From: Rhodobacter sp.
GTDB taxonomy: Bacteria; Pseudomonadota; Alphaproteobacteria; Rhodobacterales; Rhodobacteraceae
DNA: 59,534 nt
Direction: 5' to 3'
Assembly: GCA_020250445.1 (NCBI GenBank)
Contig: JADCEF010000071.1
Coordinates: forward strand, 1-59,534
The translations under genes and the position numbers were made by a program. Shown piece after piece: positions 15,263-24,689 of the stretch. Numbering within the stretch: the first letter of the stretch is position 1; each line of letters opens with the position of its first letter. The notes under the pieces were generated by a model, which was given only the letters and a program-made list of their open reading frames with translations, made no database searches and was not told the DNA's origin.

Positions 15263-17623
15263 TCAGAAATCCTGCCAGACGCCCCGCGACGCAGCCCCGC
15301 CGGCGGCGGCCTGCTTTGGTTTGGCCTCGCGCGGCGCGGCACTGCGGGTGCGGCCCGACGGCCTGTCGGATGCGGCCTGGTGGCGCACCGGCTCGGCGGC
15401 CCCCGGCGACCGGCTGCCGTCGCGCAGCGCAAAGCGCGACACCAGCGAGGCAAGGTCCGACGCCTCCTGATGCAGCGAATGACTGGCGGCGGTGGATTCT
15501 TCGACCATCGCGGCATTCTGCTGGGTCACCTGATCCAGCTGGGTGACACCGATGTTGATCTCTGCAAGCCCCGTCGACTGCTCCGAGGCACCCGCCGCAA
15601 TGTCGGAAACAAGGGTGGAGATATGGGCCACACGGTTGACGATGCTTGCCAGCGCCTCGCCCGCGCGGCCGACCTGATCAACCCCGCGTCCGACATGCTG
15701 CGTGCTGGCACCGATCAGGGTCTTGATTTCCTTGGCCGCGGCCGAAGACCGTTGCGCCAGGGCGCGCACCTCAGAGGCGACCACGGCAAAGCCCTTGCCT
15801 GCATCCCCGGCCCGCGCCGCTTCGACCCCGGCGTTCAGGGCCAGAAGATTGGTCTGGAAGGCGATGTCGTCGATAACCCCGATGATCTGCGAAATCTGGT
15901 CCGAAGAGCGTTCGATCTCGGTCATGGCCGAAACCGCGCCCTGCACCACAGTCCCGCTTTCTTCGGCTTCCTTGCGGGCCTGGCGCACGATGCTTTCCAC
16001 CTCGCGCGCGCCTTCGGCGGCCGATTTGACGCTGCTGGTCAACTCGTCCAGCGCCGCTGCCGTTTCCTCCAGCGTGGCGGCCTGATTCTCGGTCCGCCGC
16101 GACAGATCCTCAGAGGCAGAACTGATCTCGGTGGAACGGCTGCGGATATTCTCGGCCGTGGCCACGACCTGGGCGATGGTTTCGTTCAGCTTGTCCAGCG
16201 TGCGGTTGAAATCGCCGCGCAGGGTTTCGTAGTTGCCGCTGAACTCTTCCGTCAGCGCCTCCTGAAGATTGCCGTTGGCAAGGTTCTGCAACCCGACGCT
16301 CAGCACATCGACGACGCGCTGCTGTTCGGCCTGCAGGCGGGCGCGTTCCTGTTCCATCGCCTCGGCGCTGATCAGCTTTTCGCGCAGCCCTTCCAGGGAT
16401 TGCGCGATCCCGCCAACCTCGTCCTGCCGCTCGGCGTCCTGCACCGCGACGGAAAGATCCCCGCTGGCAACTGCCTTCATCGCGTCGCTGACGCGGCCGA
16501 TGGGGCGGGTGATGGACCGGGCGATGAAGAACCCGATGCCCAGAACCACGGCCGCGCAGACAGCGATCACTGCCAGCATGCGGCTGAGATAGCGGTTCAC
16601 CGGGGCCAGGATCTCGCTCATCTTGCGTTCGCCGACCATGACCCAGTCCAGTCCCATCAGGTCGATGGGGCGGGTCTCGGTCAGCACGCGGGTCCCGTCC
16701 GATAGCGTGACATCCTCATGCTGGCCAAAGCGGCCGGCCAGCGCCTCTTCTATGAAGGCTTCGGATTCAACGACATCACCGACTTCAAAGCGGCCCTCGA
16801 TGCGCGAAGAGGTGCGGGTGCGCATGTCTCCGCCGACAATGAAGGTTTCGCCGGTCTCGCCCATGCCCATCGGGTCGGTTGCGATGCTGACAAGCCGGTC
16901 CAGCGCCAGCTGCAGCCCCAGGGCCCCGATCCGCCGGCCATCGGGCGCGGTCACCGGGGTTACCAGAAAGCTGGCGGGAATGCCGGCGCTTGGGGCATAG
17001 GGGCGGAAGTCGGCAATATACACCGTGTCGTCAGCGCCCGAAAGCGCGGCTGACACAGCCTCGCCCAGATTGGATGAGGCAAAGGTGCCGTTCAGGAAAT
17101 TGGTGGCAAAATCCGCTTCCTTTGCAACCGAATAGATCATGTTCCCGTCCGTGTCGAACAGGAAGAAGTCATAAAAGCCCCCCCGGTCGACCACGGTGCG
17201 GAAATAGGGATGAAACGCGGCGTGGTCGGCGTGATAGGTCTGCGGGCCTTCGGCGCGGTTCAGCAGATCGCGGTCGGCCTGCACATTGGGGTTGCGCGCG
17301 ATATAGGCGTCCTGCAGCGCATTGGCCGCGTTGGCAGACGCCGGATCATAGGATTTGAAGGAAAGCTGCATCCGGGTCAGCGCCTCGGCCGTGGTCGGGC
17401 TGGCGGCAACGAGAAGCGCTTCGGTCTGCGCGGCGGCAAGCCAGCCGGTCACCTCTGTTTCCTTGGCACGAATCGAGTCGCTGAACTGGATCCGGGCCGC
17501 CTCGAGCGAGCTGCGGCGGAACTCGACATAGCTGATCGCCTGCAGGATCATCGCAACGATAAGGCTGAAGCCGACAAGCAGCACGGGAAGTTTGTACTTG
17601 AGCGGGAAGGTACTGTGGAGCAT
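15263..17623 (-). CDS. Methyl-accepting chemotaxis protein with Cache sensor
   Basis: A 786-residue transmembrane chemoreceptor. TM1 spans about residues 10-30, then a large periplasmic Cache-like sensor to about 345 ([36 protein letters not shown]), TM2 at about 350-372, and a HAMP domain with [20 protein letters not shown] second HAMP-like segment follows ([14 protein letters not shown]), then the signalling hairpin with [26 protein letters not shown]. The last five residues, VWQDF, fit the aromatic-x-x-aromatic tether that docks CheR/CheB. It lies between cheB and the CheT-like gene with a 136-bp gap upstream. Confidence 0.92.
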   Translation of the reverse strand: MLHSTFPLKYKLPVLLVGFSLIVAMILQAISYVEFRRSSLEAARIQFSDSIRAKETEVTGWLAAAQTEALLVAASPTTAEALTRMQLSFKSYDPASANAANALQDAYIARNPNVQADRDLLNRAEGPQTYHADHAAFHPYFRTVVDRGGFYDFFLFDTDGNMIYSVAKEADFATNFLNGTFASSNLGEAVSAALSGADDTVYIADFRPYAPSAGIPASFLVTPVTAPDGRRIGALGLQLALDRLVSIATDPMGMGETGETFIVGGDMRTRTSSRIEGRFEVGDVVESEAFIEEALAGRFGQHEDVTLSDGTRVLTETRPIDLMGLDWVMVGERKMSEILAPVNRYLSRMLAVIAVCAAVVLGIGFFIARSITRPIGRVSDAMKAVASGDLSVAVQDAERQDEVGGIAQSLEGLREKLISAEAMEQERARLQAEQQRVVDVLSVGLQNLANGNLQEALTEEFSGNYETLRGDFNRTLDKLNETIAQVVATAENIRSRSTEISSASEDLSRRTENQAATLEETAAALDELTSSVKSAAEGAREVESIVRQARKEAEESGTVVQGAVSAMTEIERSSDQISQIIGVIDDIAFQTNLLALNAGVEAARAGDAGKGFAVVASEVRALAQRSSAAAKEIKTLIGASTQHVGRGVDQVGRAGEALASIVNRVAHISTLVSDIAAGASEQSTGLAEINIGVTQLDQVTQQNAAMVEESTAASHSLHQEASDLASLVSRFALRDGSRSPGAAEPVRHQAASDRPSGRTRSAAPREAKPKQAAAGGAASRGVWQDF

Positions 17624-17759
17624 GGCGCGTTCCCCTGGAGAAGGAGGGTTTCACAAGAAAGGCCTGACTGGCCCTGCGGTCTGGTATCCTGCCACCGGTA
17701 AAGGGGCGATTAAGCGGGTCGGGTCCGCAGCCCTGCGGGGCTTGCGGCATTGAGGTAAA

Positions 17760-18128
17760 TCAGAAGAATTCCACTGCATGCTGGGCGGGGTCCTGCCGAA
17801 CGGCCTGTCCCGTCAGACGGCGGCGCAGGTCGTCAAGCCGGATTGCCCCCAAGGCAGGCTCGGCCCAGTCTGCGGCAGCGGGTGCCGGGAACGTCGCCTT
17901 GCCGAGACTGGCAAGGCAGACCGAAAGATCACCAAGCGTCTGCGAAAGAAGGTCGATTTTCTGCAGCGCCTCTGCTGCGGGGCGGTTGCGCAGCGGAACA
18001 GTCTCGATCATTCCGGCCACTTCGACCTCGATCGCGGTCAGAAGCTGCGCGCAGGTTGCCATTTCTTCCGACAGGCGGATCAGCAGCAAGCCGGGGGAGG
18101 CCGGGACCGGCGGGGAGGGATGTCTCAC
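17760..18128 (-). CDS. CheT-like small chemotaxis protein with DxxxQ motif
   Basis: This 122-residue, mostly helical protein has no strong family signature to me. It overlaps cheY by four bases (ATGA), so it is part of the che operon. Residues QKIDLLSQTLGDL include DLLSQ, which fits the DxxxQ motif of CheZ-type phosphatases that clear phospho-CheY. S. meliloti has a small che-operon protein, CheT, of similar size reported to carry such a motif. A role in CheY dephosphorylation or CheR binding is therefore plausible but inferred. A Pro-rich first 12 residues and a C-terminal HAVEFF tail are also present. Confidence 0.65.
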   Translation of the reverse strand: MRHPSPPVPASPGLLLIRLSEEMATCAQLLTAIEVEVAGMIETVPLRNRPAAEALQKIDLLSQTLGDLSVCLASLGKATFPAPAAADWAEPALGAIRLDDLRRRLTGQAVRQDPAQHAVEFF

Positions 18129-18511
18129 AGTTTGCCCACCACCCGTTCGATGCTGGATTTCAGGGTGACGCTGGTGAAGGGTTTGCGCACCAGGTTGTTC
18201 AGGCCCAATTCCTGGCCCTGCCGCAGAACCTCGGGGCTGGGCGTGCCGGTGATCAGGATGAAGCCGATGCGCTGGGTCGTGCGGTTCTGGCGCAGGGCCG
18301 CAAGCAGTTCCAGACCCGACATGCCGGGCATATGCATGTCAGAAATCACAAGATGCACCGGGTTGGCCGAAAGCTTGCCCAGCGCGGCGCGGCTGTCGCT
18401 TTCGGTGACATGGTTCTTGATCCCGATTTCGTCGAGCGACTGCGAAATCAGCGCGCGGCTGACCGACATGTCATCGACCACCATCACGCGAAGCGTTTCC
18501 CGGAGGCTCAT
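18125..18511 (-). CDS. cheY: CheY-type response regulator (second copy)
   Basis: A stand-alone 128-residue receiver domain: VVDDMSVSR with D13/D14, phospho-acceptor D58 in LVISDMHMPGMSG, T in ILITGTPS and K in NLVRKPFTS. It is not preceded by other domains; the longer open frame to 18766 lies in cheR. The start overlaps the cheR stop and the stop overlaps the CheT-like start. Likely the flagellar-motor-binding or phosphate-sink CheY, which the sequence cannot decide. Confidence 0.9.
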   Translation of the reverse strand: MSLRETLRVMVVDDMSVSRALISQSLDEIGIKNHVTESDSRAALGKLSANPVHLVISDMHMPGMSGLELLAALRQNRTTQRIGFILITGTPSPEVLRQGQELGLNNLVRKPFTSVTLKSSIERVVGKL

Positions 18512-19422
18512 GCGGAACCACCCTTTCCTTTTGGTGTGTCTGCCCCGTCGTGGCCCTCTTGGGGACGCCAGTAGGCCGTGACCCCGACACTGCGGAACAT
18601 TGCGTCGGCCGGCCCGCTGAGGCGTTCGGAATGACCCAGAAACAGGTATGCGCCCGGGGGTGTCAGCGCCGCGAAACGTTGCCAGAGCCGCGCCTGGGTC
18701 GGCTTGTCGAAGTAGATCGCAACATTGCGGCAGAAGATGACGTCGAAGGGGCCGCGCATTGGCCATTCGGACATCAGGTTCAGTTCGGCAAACCGCACGA
18801 TCGCCCGCGCCCGGTCACTGATGCGGAATGTGGGGGACGTGCCGTCCTGATCGATGAAGCGATCACGCATGCCCGCAGGTATCGCCTTCAGCTCTTCTGC
18901 GGGATAAACGCCGTCCTGCGCCCGCCGCAGAATTTCCGGATCGACATCGCTTGCCAGAATGCGGATATCCAGACGGGCCGCGTCCGGGCAAAGATCCAGC
19001 ACGGTGAAGGCCAGCGAATAGGGCTCTTGCCCCGCCGAACATCCCGCGGACCACAGCCGGACCCTTCGCCCTGCACGCGCCGCCGCCAGAAGCGGCGGCA
19101 GCACCCTGTCCCGCAACAGGCGGAAATGATGATCTTCGCGGAAGAAATGCGTCACATTGGTGGTCAGTGCAGACAGCATCTGCATCCGCTCATCCTCCCC
19201 GTCGGGGGATTCGATCAGGCTGCAATAGGCGGTGAAATCCTGCAGGCCCAGATGGCGCAGGCGCTTTGCCAGACGGGAATAGACCAGATCCCTTTTGGAC
19301 GAGGGCAGGTGCAAGCCGAAATCCTTGTATGCCCTCCGGGCGATGGCGGCGAAATCGGCATCGGTCAGCGCCTGCGGCGCGATGGCAGAGACCGGGTCGG
19401 CCTGGCTTGCGGCGGTTCTCAT
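18508..19422 (-). CDS. cheR: CheR chemoreceptor methyltransferase
   Basis: CheR methylates glutamates of chemoreceptors using S-adenosylmethionine. The 304-residue protein has the N-terminal helical domain (YSRLAKRLRHLGLQDFTAYC), TNVTHFFREDHHF, the SAM site LWSAGCSAGQEPYSLA, ILASDVDPEIL, and FDVIFCRNVAIYFDK with YLFLGHSE. All expected motifs are intact. It overlaps cheW and the downstream cheY by four bases each. Confidence 0.95.
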   Translation of the reverse strand: MRTAASQADPVSAIAPQALTDADFAAIARRAYKDFGLHLPSSKRDLVYSRLAKRLRHLGLQDFTAYCSLIESPDGEDERMQMLSALTTNVTHFFREDHHFRLLRDRVLPPLLAAARAGRRVRLWSAGCSAGQEPYSLAFTVLDLCPDAARLDIRILASDVDPEILRRAQDGVYPAEELKAIPAGMRDRFIDQDGTSPTFRISDRARAIVRFAELNLMSEWPMRGPFDVIFCRNVAIYFDKPTQARLWQRFAALTPPGAYLFLGHSERLSGPADAMFRSVGVTAYWRPQEGHDGADTPKGKGGSA

Positions 19423-19880
19423 GCGGCTGCCTTTCCGCGCGGCTGGACGACGGCAGCAAGATCGATGACGCGCGTCATGCCCTCGTCCACCGTGATCACC
19501 CCGGTAATCGTCTGGCGTGCCGTGTCAGAGCGGACATCGGGGGTTTCCTGGATGCGCTCGCGCCCGACCGAGAGGATCTCGGACACGGCTTCGACCAGAA
19601 GGCCCACGGTCTGACTGCCATGCATGGCGATCACCACGACGTTGCGCGGGCTTTCGGGTGTGCGGTCAAGGCCGAAGCGTGCCGCAAGATCGTAGATCGG
19701 AATGACCGAACCGCGCAGGTTCATGACACCCAGCACCTCGTCCGGCGCATGCGGCAGGGGTGTGACCGGACTCCACCGCCGGATTTCACGGACCTGCCCG
19801 ATATCGATGCTGAAGCTTTGACCGCCGGCAGAGAAGGTGACGAATTCCAGATCGGTTTCGGCAAGATCAGTGTTGGCCAT
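19419..19880 (-). CDS. cheW: CheW scaffold protein
   Basis: CheW couples chemoreceptors to the CheA kinase. The 153-residue form starting MANTDLAETDLEFVTF has the SH3-like CheW fold with FSIDIGQVREI, GVMNLRGSVIPIYDL and VGLLVEAVSEIL, plus a late DEGMTRVIDLAAV. An alternative start is the ATG at 19895; neither has a strong ribosome-binding site, and both overlap the end of cheA, so translation is probably coupled. Confidence 0.93.
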   Translation of the reverse strand: MANTDLAETDLEFVTFSAGGQSFSIDIGQVREIRRWSPVTPLPHAPDEVLGVMNLRGSVIPIYDLAARFGLDRTPESPRNVVVIAMHGSQTVGLLVEAVSEILSVGRERIQETPDVRSDTARQTITGVITVDEGMTRVIDLAAVVQPRGKAAA

Positions 19881-21984
19881 GATGCACATCCGCATGAAAG
19901 AGAGGGGGTCGTGGGGCCGCCGTGGCGGCGGGGCCGGCGCGGTGCGCCGCGATGGCGTCGGGGTCCAGGATCAGGGCGATCTGGCCGTCGCCCAGCACGG
20001 TTGCCGCCGAAACGCCGGGTACCTGGCCGTAATTGCTGTCCAGTCCCTTGATCACGACCTGGCGCTGATCGTGCACGGCATCCACGACCAGGGCGCACTG
20101 GCTTTGGTTTTCCCCCTCGACCAGCAGCAGCAGGGGAAAGTCCGCGCGGGCGGAGGGGTCTGTAAAGCCAAGGCTGCGCGCCACATCGACCGTGGGAATG
20201 AAGCGGCCCCGGATCGAAAGCAGGCTGTCATCGGTCCCCACGCGGTGCAGATCACCGGGCGCGGGCCGGATGGTTTCCAGGATCGAGGTGATCGGCACAA
20301 CCATGGTCTGACCGGCAACGGAAACAACCATGCCGTCCATCACCGCAAGCGTCAGCGGCAGCGAAATGGTGAATTCCGTCCCCTGCCCCGGTACCGAGGC
20401 GATGGAAATGCGCCCGCCCAGGGCCGTCACGGCATTGCGCACCACGTCAAGCCCGACGCCGCGCCCCGACAGGTTCGACACGGCGGACGCGGTGGAAAAA
20501 CCCGGAAGGAACAGCAGCCCGTCAATCTCGGCGTCGGCCAGATCGGCATCGGGCGCCACCAGCCCCTTGCGGCGGGCGATGTCCAGGATGCGCGGGCGGT
20601 TCAGCCCGGCCCCGTCATCGCGGATGGTGATGATCACACTGCCCGAACGGTGTGCCGCGCCAAGCCGGATCGTTCCGGTGCCATCCTTTCCGGCCGCGCG
20701 CCGCGCGTCTGGGCCTTCCAGCCCGTGATCGACCGCGTTGCGGATCATGTGGGTCAGCGGGTCTGCCAGACGTTCGATCACGGTCTTGTCGACTTCGGTA
20801 TTCTCGCCGAAGGTCACCAGGCGCGCCGATTTTCCCGTGGCTTCGGCCGCCTCGCGCAGGATGCGCGACATGCGCTGAAACAGCGGCTTGACCGGCTGGG
20901 CCCGGATCGCCATCACGGCTTCCTGGATGTCGCGCGCCAGAAGACGATAGTCTTCGACATGCAGCGACACATCGTCATCCGATGCCAGCGCCATGTCCTG
21001 CAGCCGCTGGGCGATCATCGCCTGGTTGATGATCAGCTCGCCCACCGAATTGATCAAGCGGTCGACCCGGTCAAGATCCACCCGCAGCGTCGGCTTGGGG
21101 CCGCGCGCTTCGGCAGATTCGGCACCCGCAGCCGGGTCCGATTTCGGGGCAGCAGAGGCGGCGGCCGGCGGAGCCTCGGGGCCCGGGGGCGGCGACGGGG
21201 ATGCGGCCGGCGAAGGCAGGGGGTCTGCAGGCACCGGGGCATCTTCAAGGGGGGAAATGTCCAGTGAACAAAGCCCTTCCACAAACTCGAAAATCTCCTG
21301 CAGAACCGTTTCGCTTTCCTGCGTGGTCAGGCGCAGGGTCCAGCCAAGGCCGGGCGTCAGGGCATCCGGCCCGTCCCAGTCGGGCAGCGCGGAAAGGTCC
21401 AGCGCAACCTCGCAGGGGCCAAGCGCATGGACAGCCGCGATCAGCAGGGCAGGATCGTGGCCGTTCGCATAAAGCTGCTGCAAGGGACGAAACCGGATGA
21501 CATAACCGGCAGGTTCCTTGGGTGCGGGATCATCCCCGAATTCCAGCGGAATCACGGCGAAATCGAACGGGGTGTCTCCCATGTCAAGGGATTCGGGTTC
21601 CGCGCCCAGACACTGATCGAGATTGGCCAGAAAGGCCTCTGACACATCCGGTGGCAGAACATCCTCATTGCGGGCCGCTTCCACCAGATCGGCAAGATGA
21701 TCGGCCGAGCGCTGCATCGTGTGCATCACCTCGGGCGTCAGATCCAGCGTGCCGGACCGGACGCCATCCAGCACCGTCTCAAAGCGGTGGGCAAAGGCGA
21801 CAAGGTCGGTCAGGGCAAAGGCCCCAGCCCCGCCCTTGACCGAATGGACCGCGCGGAACACCGCGTTCACCGTATCGGTGTCGCGGGCACCACCCGCCAT
21901 GGCGGCAAGACCCTCGGCCAGCGCTTCCAGCAGGTCTTCGCATTCCTCAAAGAAGGTATCGCGGATCGAGCTTTGCGGTGCCAT
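19867..21984 (-). CDS. cheA: CheA chemotaxis histidine kinase
   Basis: CheA autophosphorylates and passes phosphate to CheY. In these 705 residues the Hpt domain has H47 in AVHSVKGGAGAFAL. A Pro/Ala-rich linker follows at about 240-285, then the dimerisation helices (VDRLINSVGELIINQ). The ATP-binding domain has NAVDHGLEG, IRDDGAGLNRPRIL and GRGVGLDVV, and the CheW-like regulatory domain is at the end. The ATG at 21984 is used rather than the upstream TTG because it begins immediately after the cheY stop. A classical P2 domain is not obvious. Confidence 0.95.
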   Translation of the reverse strand: MAPQSSIRDTFFEECEDLLEALAEGLAAMAGGARDTDTVNAVFRAVHSVKGGAGAFALTDLVAFAHRFETVLDGVRSGTLDLTPEVMHTMQRSADHLADLVEAARNEDVLPPDVSEAFLANLDQCLGAEPESLDMGDTPFDFAVIPLEFGDDPAPKEPAGYVIRFRPLQQLYANGHDPALLIAAVHALGPCEVALDLSALPDWDGPDALTPGLGWTLRLTTQESETVLQEIFEFVEGLCSLDISPLEDAPVPADPLPSPAASPSPPPGPEAPPAAASAAPKSDPAAGAESAEARGPKPTLRVDLDRVDRLINSVGELIINQAMIAQRLQDMALASDDDVSLHVEDYRLLARDIQEAVMAIRAQPVKPLFQRMSRILREAAEATGKSARLVTFGENTEVDKTVIERLADPLTHMIRNAVDHGLEGPDARRAAGKDGTGTIRLGAAHRSGSVIITIRDDGAGLNRPRILDIARRKGLVAPDADLADAEIDGLLFLPGFSTASAVSNLSGRGVGLDVVRNAVTALGGRISIASVPGQGTEFTISLPLTLAVMDGMVVSVAGQTMVVPITSILETIRPAPGDLHRVGTDDSLLSIRGRFIPTVDVARSLGFTDPSARADFPLLLLVEGENQSQCALVVDAVHDQRQVVIKGLDSNYGQVPGVSAATVLGDGQIALILDPDAIAAHRAGPAATAAPRPPLFHADVHHGQH

Positions 21985-21985
21985 T

Positions 21986-22360
21986 CTATCCAATTGCCCC
22001 CGTCACACGCCGGACAACCGAGACGATGGTTTCATCGTCGAACGGCTTGACGATCCAGCCGGTGGCCCCGGCGGCGCGGGCACGGGCCTTCAGATGGTCG
22101 GCGCTTTCGGTTGTCAGGACCAGAATCGGAACACTCTGGTTGATTTCGCCTCCGCGGATCGAAGAGATCACGCCATAGCCGTCCATGTTGGGCATGTTGA
22201 TGTCGGTGATGACGACATCGGGGGCCACTTCGGCAAAGCGCGCGATGCCGTCCACTCCGTCTTCGGCGCAGATACAGTCAAACCCGGCGTCTTCCATCAC
22301 CTTCTGCACAAGGCTGCGGATGGTGCGGGAATCATCTATGGCCAGAACCTTCACGGTCAT
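21986..22360 (-). CDS. cheY: CheY response regulator
   Basis: A 124-residue receiver with the acidic pocket AIDDSRT (D9/D10), phospho-acceptor D53 in VVITDINMPNMDGYG, T in LVLTTESA and K in WIVKPFDDE. GCAGGAGG precedes the start. The start overlaps the STAS-protein stop (ATGA) and cheA begins one base after its stop. It is the first of two cheY genes in the operon. Confidence 0.93.
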   Translation of the reverse strand: MTVKVLAIDDSRTIRSLVQKVMEDAGFDCICAEDGVDGIARFAEVAPDVVITDINMPNMDGYGVISSIRGGEINQSVPILVLTTESADHLKARARAAGATGWIVKPFDDETIVSVVRRVTGAIG

Positions 22361-22644
22361 TGCGCCGCCTCCTGCCGCAGCATTTCGGGGGAAACGCCAA
22401 GCTGCCCCAGGGTCTGGCTGACCGGCCCGGGGATATCGCAAAGGGTCAGATCAAGACCGCGCTCGCGCCAGGACCGGGCGGCAGACAGGATGAGTTGCAG
22501 CAGGCGCACGTCCAGCCGCGTGACATCGCGCGCCGAAATCCGCACCGGGTCGGCCCGGTTCTGCCGCAGAAAATCCTGCAGTCCGGACTCCGGCACGCCC
22601 CGTGTGCGGTCCGGCAAGTGAAACAGCTTATTCGTCTCTGGCAT
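22357..22644 (-). CDS. STAS-domain protein, first gene of che operon
   Basis: The 95-residue protein has a STAS-like pattern: DPVRISARDVTRLDVRLLQLIL resembles the D-S-x(2)-LQLL core, followed by RSWRERGLDLTLCDIPGPVSQTLGQLG. Such proteins act as anti-sigma antagonists or as small signalling partners; the canonical phospho-serine position reads T/R-L-D, so regulation by phosphorylation is uncertain. It starts the minus-strand chemotaxis operon, with AGGAGT 9 bp upstream of the ATG. The longer open frame to 22830 has no support. Confidence 0.7.
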   Translation of the reverse strand: MPETNKLFHLPDRTRGVPESGLQDFLRQNRADPVRISARDVTRLDVRLLQLILSAARSWRERGLDLTLCDIPGPVSQTLGQLGVSPEMLRQEAAQ

Positions 22645-23208
22645 CGCCCACAGGACTCCTTCGCGCCTCGTCGTTTCGGACAGGGGCAGAGTTAGGGGCG
22701 CTGCTTTAACAAATGATTGAGCCTGGCCAGACGCCTGCGAATATTCATAACGGCGCAGATCCCGCGCCATCAAGGACCGGGCCCGCCCCCGCCGCTGCGT
22801 GGTGCGCCACCGCGCGGACACGCCGCGCAAGGGCCGCAGAAACGGCAGTTAGGACCCTGCCCGGCAAGGCCTACGCCTGCCGCACGGTGCACGTTACCGC
22901 AGCCGAAGCCGGTTCATGTCTTTCGGCCGGGACAGTGCGGCGCGCTGCCCGGCCGAACCACGGACCCGGTTTCGGCAGGCAGGCACGAGCCACCGGCAAA
23001 GATGTCATGAAAGCCGCACCATGGCGCAGCCCGGCGCGGACCAGCTTCTTCGACCCTGCCCCTGACGGGAGCGTCCCCTTGGACCCGATCCCGAATCATC
23101 CTGTCCCGGTCGCATGATCCGCCCGGACAGATGCCAAGTCATAACAGACAGCCCAAGCGGCACCATGCCATGCCAAGGGATCGCACGCCGCGTGATCTGT
23201 CGAAATTC
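22645..23208. other. Intergenic region upstream of che operon
   Basis: No gene is supported in these 564 bases; open frames on both strands are GC-driven. The che operon promoter should lie here on the minus strand, but no clear sigma-28 or sigma-70 pair was identified. The right end borders the attachment repeat of the tRNA-Arg island. Confidence 0.5.
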
Positions 23209-23257
23209 CTGGCGCACCCGACACGATTCGAACGTGTGGCCTCTGCCTTCGGAGGGC
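23209..23257. repeat. Left attachment site, 49-bp tRNA-Arg fragment
   Basis: The sequence is identical to 35330-35378. It contains the 3' end of tRNA-Arg from the encoded CCA to the anticodon loop (minus-strand sense). It is followed by GGTAGC instead of the rest of the tRNA, so it is the displaced duplicate, not a second tRNA gene. Confidence 0.9.
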
Positions 23258-23277
23258 GGTAGCTGCATGTTTTCTGT

Positions 23278-23405
23278 TGCTTACCCGCGATTACTGATAA
23301 TCGACATATGCTTGACAAACCTAGACTTTGCGGCACCTTGGTAAGCAGCGGTCATTACCAAAGATCGACCGGATTTCGCGCATTCTGCTTACCCCGTGCT
23401 TACCC
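23278..23405. repeat. TGCTTACC motifs, probable integrase arm sites
   Basis: Four copies of TGCTTACC lie at 23278-23285, 23340-23347 (inverted), 23386-23393 and 23397-23404. Two further copies are at the other end of the element (35245-35252 and 35256-35263). Short repeats flanking the core at both ends are the usual arm-type sites of tyrosine integrases. The link to this integrase is inferred. Confidence 0.55.
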
Positions 23406-24689
23406 GGAGCCCGCCATGCCTCGCCTTCGAAACGCCTGATCGACGATACCGACCCCAGGAAAGATGCAGACCTTTTCGTGTGGGATGACGCGCTTCCCGG
23501 CTTCGGTTTGCGCGTGAAGCCGTCAGGGGTGAAAAGCTTTGTTATCCAGTATCGCAATCCCCTTGGCCGTTCCCGCCGCGTCACTGTCGGGAAGTATGGC
23601 GTTCTGACACCAGACGAAGCGCGGGACGAAGCACGTCAGATGCTGGCCGCCGCGGCGCGCGGAGACGATCCTGCTGATAAGCGGGCCGCTGCCCGGGCAG
23701 CCTGGACGGTGAAGGACCTGTGCACCGACTATCTGTCGGCGGCCGAGGCGGGGGACGTCCGGGGCCGCGGAGGCAAAGCCAAGCGGGCCTCGACACTGGC
23801 CGTAGATCGGGGCCGGATCGACCGCCATATCCTCCCCTTGATCGGGCATCGTGCCGTGCGCGATCTGAAGCCTTCCGACGTGCGGGCATTCTTTACGGCA
23901 GTAAAGGCCGGCAAGACTGCCAAGGACGTGAAGACCGGCCCCCGTGGCCGCGCCATCGTGAAGGGCGGTCAGGGGACGGCGAAACGGACTGTCGGGCTTT
24001 TGTCGGGCATCCTCTCCCACGCCATAGACCTTGGCCTGATCACTGCGAACCCCGCGCACAACCTCCGCCTGCCCGCAGACGGTAAGCGTGAACTGAAGAA
24101 CTTCCCGGCGAAGTATGCCGCCCTTGGACGCGCACTGGCCGTGGCAGAAGTCCGGCGCGAAGCATGGCAGGCTGTGGAGGCTATCAGGCTTGCGGCCCTT
24201 ACCGGAATGCGAAGGGGCGAGTTGATCGGGCTGCGCTGGTCGGAGGTAGACCTGGCAGGCCAGTGCCTTCGCCTCGCTGACAGCAAGACCGGTGCGAGCG
24301 TCCGGCCTTTGGGGTCTGCGGCGGTGGCCATGCTGGCCGCCCTGCCCCGCCCGAATGCTGCCGTCTACGTCTTCCCTGCCGAGAGGAACGCCAAAGGCAC
24401 CTATGGCGGGCTACCCAAAGCCTACGGTCGGATCGTCGAAAGTGCTGATCTTGATGACGAGGACCGGATCACCCTGGCCGACCTTACGCTTCACGGTCTT
24501 CGGCATGGCTTTGCCACCACCGCGGAAGAGCTGGGCTACACCCTGCCTACGATCGGTGGCACGCTTGGTCACGCCAGCGGCGCGACCGGCGTGACTGGCC
24601 GCTACATTCACAAGGCCGATGCTGCGCTGATCGGAGCGGCTGACGCTGTTTCGGCCCACATCGCCGCGATGCTGGAGCCTGCGACGTGA
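23328..24689 (+). CDS. int: Tyrosine site-specific integrase
   Basis: It integrates and excises the element at tRNA-Arg. The P4-type integrase has an N-terminal arm-binding domain ([30 protein letters not shown]), a core-binding SAM-like domain and the catalytic domain with R in TGMRRGEL, K in DSKTG, H-x-x-R in HGLRHGF, H in LGHASG and tyrosine in TGRYIH. The expected start, ATG at 23416 with GGAG upstream, reads MPRLRNA then stops. Adding one base after CTT restores MPRL(T)KRLIDD, so codon 5 is probably frameshifted. The frame is otherwise open from a TTG at 23328. Its stop overlaps the next gene start (GTGA). Confidence 0.88.
   Translation: MRHLGKQRSLPKIDRISRILLTPCLPGARHASPSKRLIDDTDPRKDADLFVWDDALPGFGLRVKPSGVKSFVIQYRNPLGRSRRVTVGKYGVLTPDEARDEARQMLAAAARGDDPADKRAAARAAWTVKDLCTDYLSAAEAGDVRGRGGKAKRASTLAVDRGRIDRHILPLIGHRAVRDLKPSDVRAFFTAVKAGKTAKDVKTGPRGRAIVKGGQGTAKRTVGLLSGILSHAIDLGLITANPAHNLRLPADGKRELKNFPAKYAALGRALAVAEVRREAWQAVEAIRLAALTGMRRGELIGLRWSEVDLAGQCLRLADSKTGASVRPLGSAAVAMLAALPRPNAAVYVFPAERNAKGTYGGLPKAYGRIVESADLDDEDRITLADLTLHGLRHGFATTAEELGYTLPTIGGTLGHASGATGVTGRYIHKADAALIGAADAVSAHIAAMLEPAT

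Noticed and set aside
23209-23257. Second tRNA-Arg gene
   Set aside because: Only the 3' half is present; it is the displaced duplicate from integration of the element.
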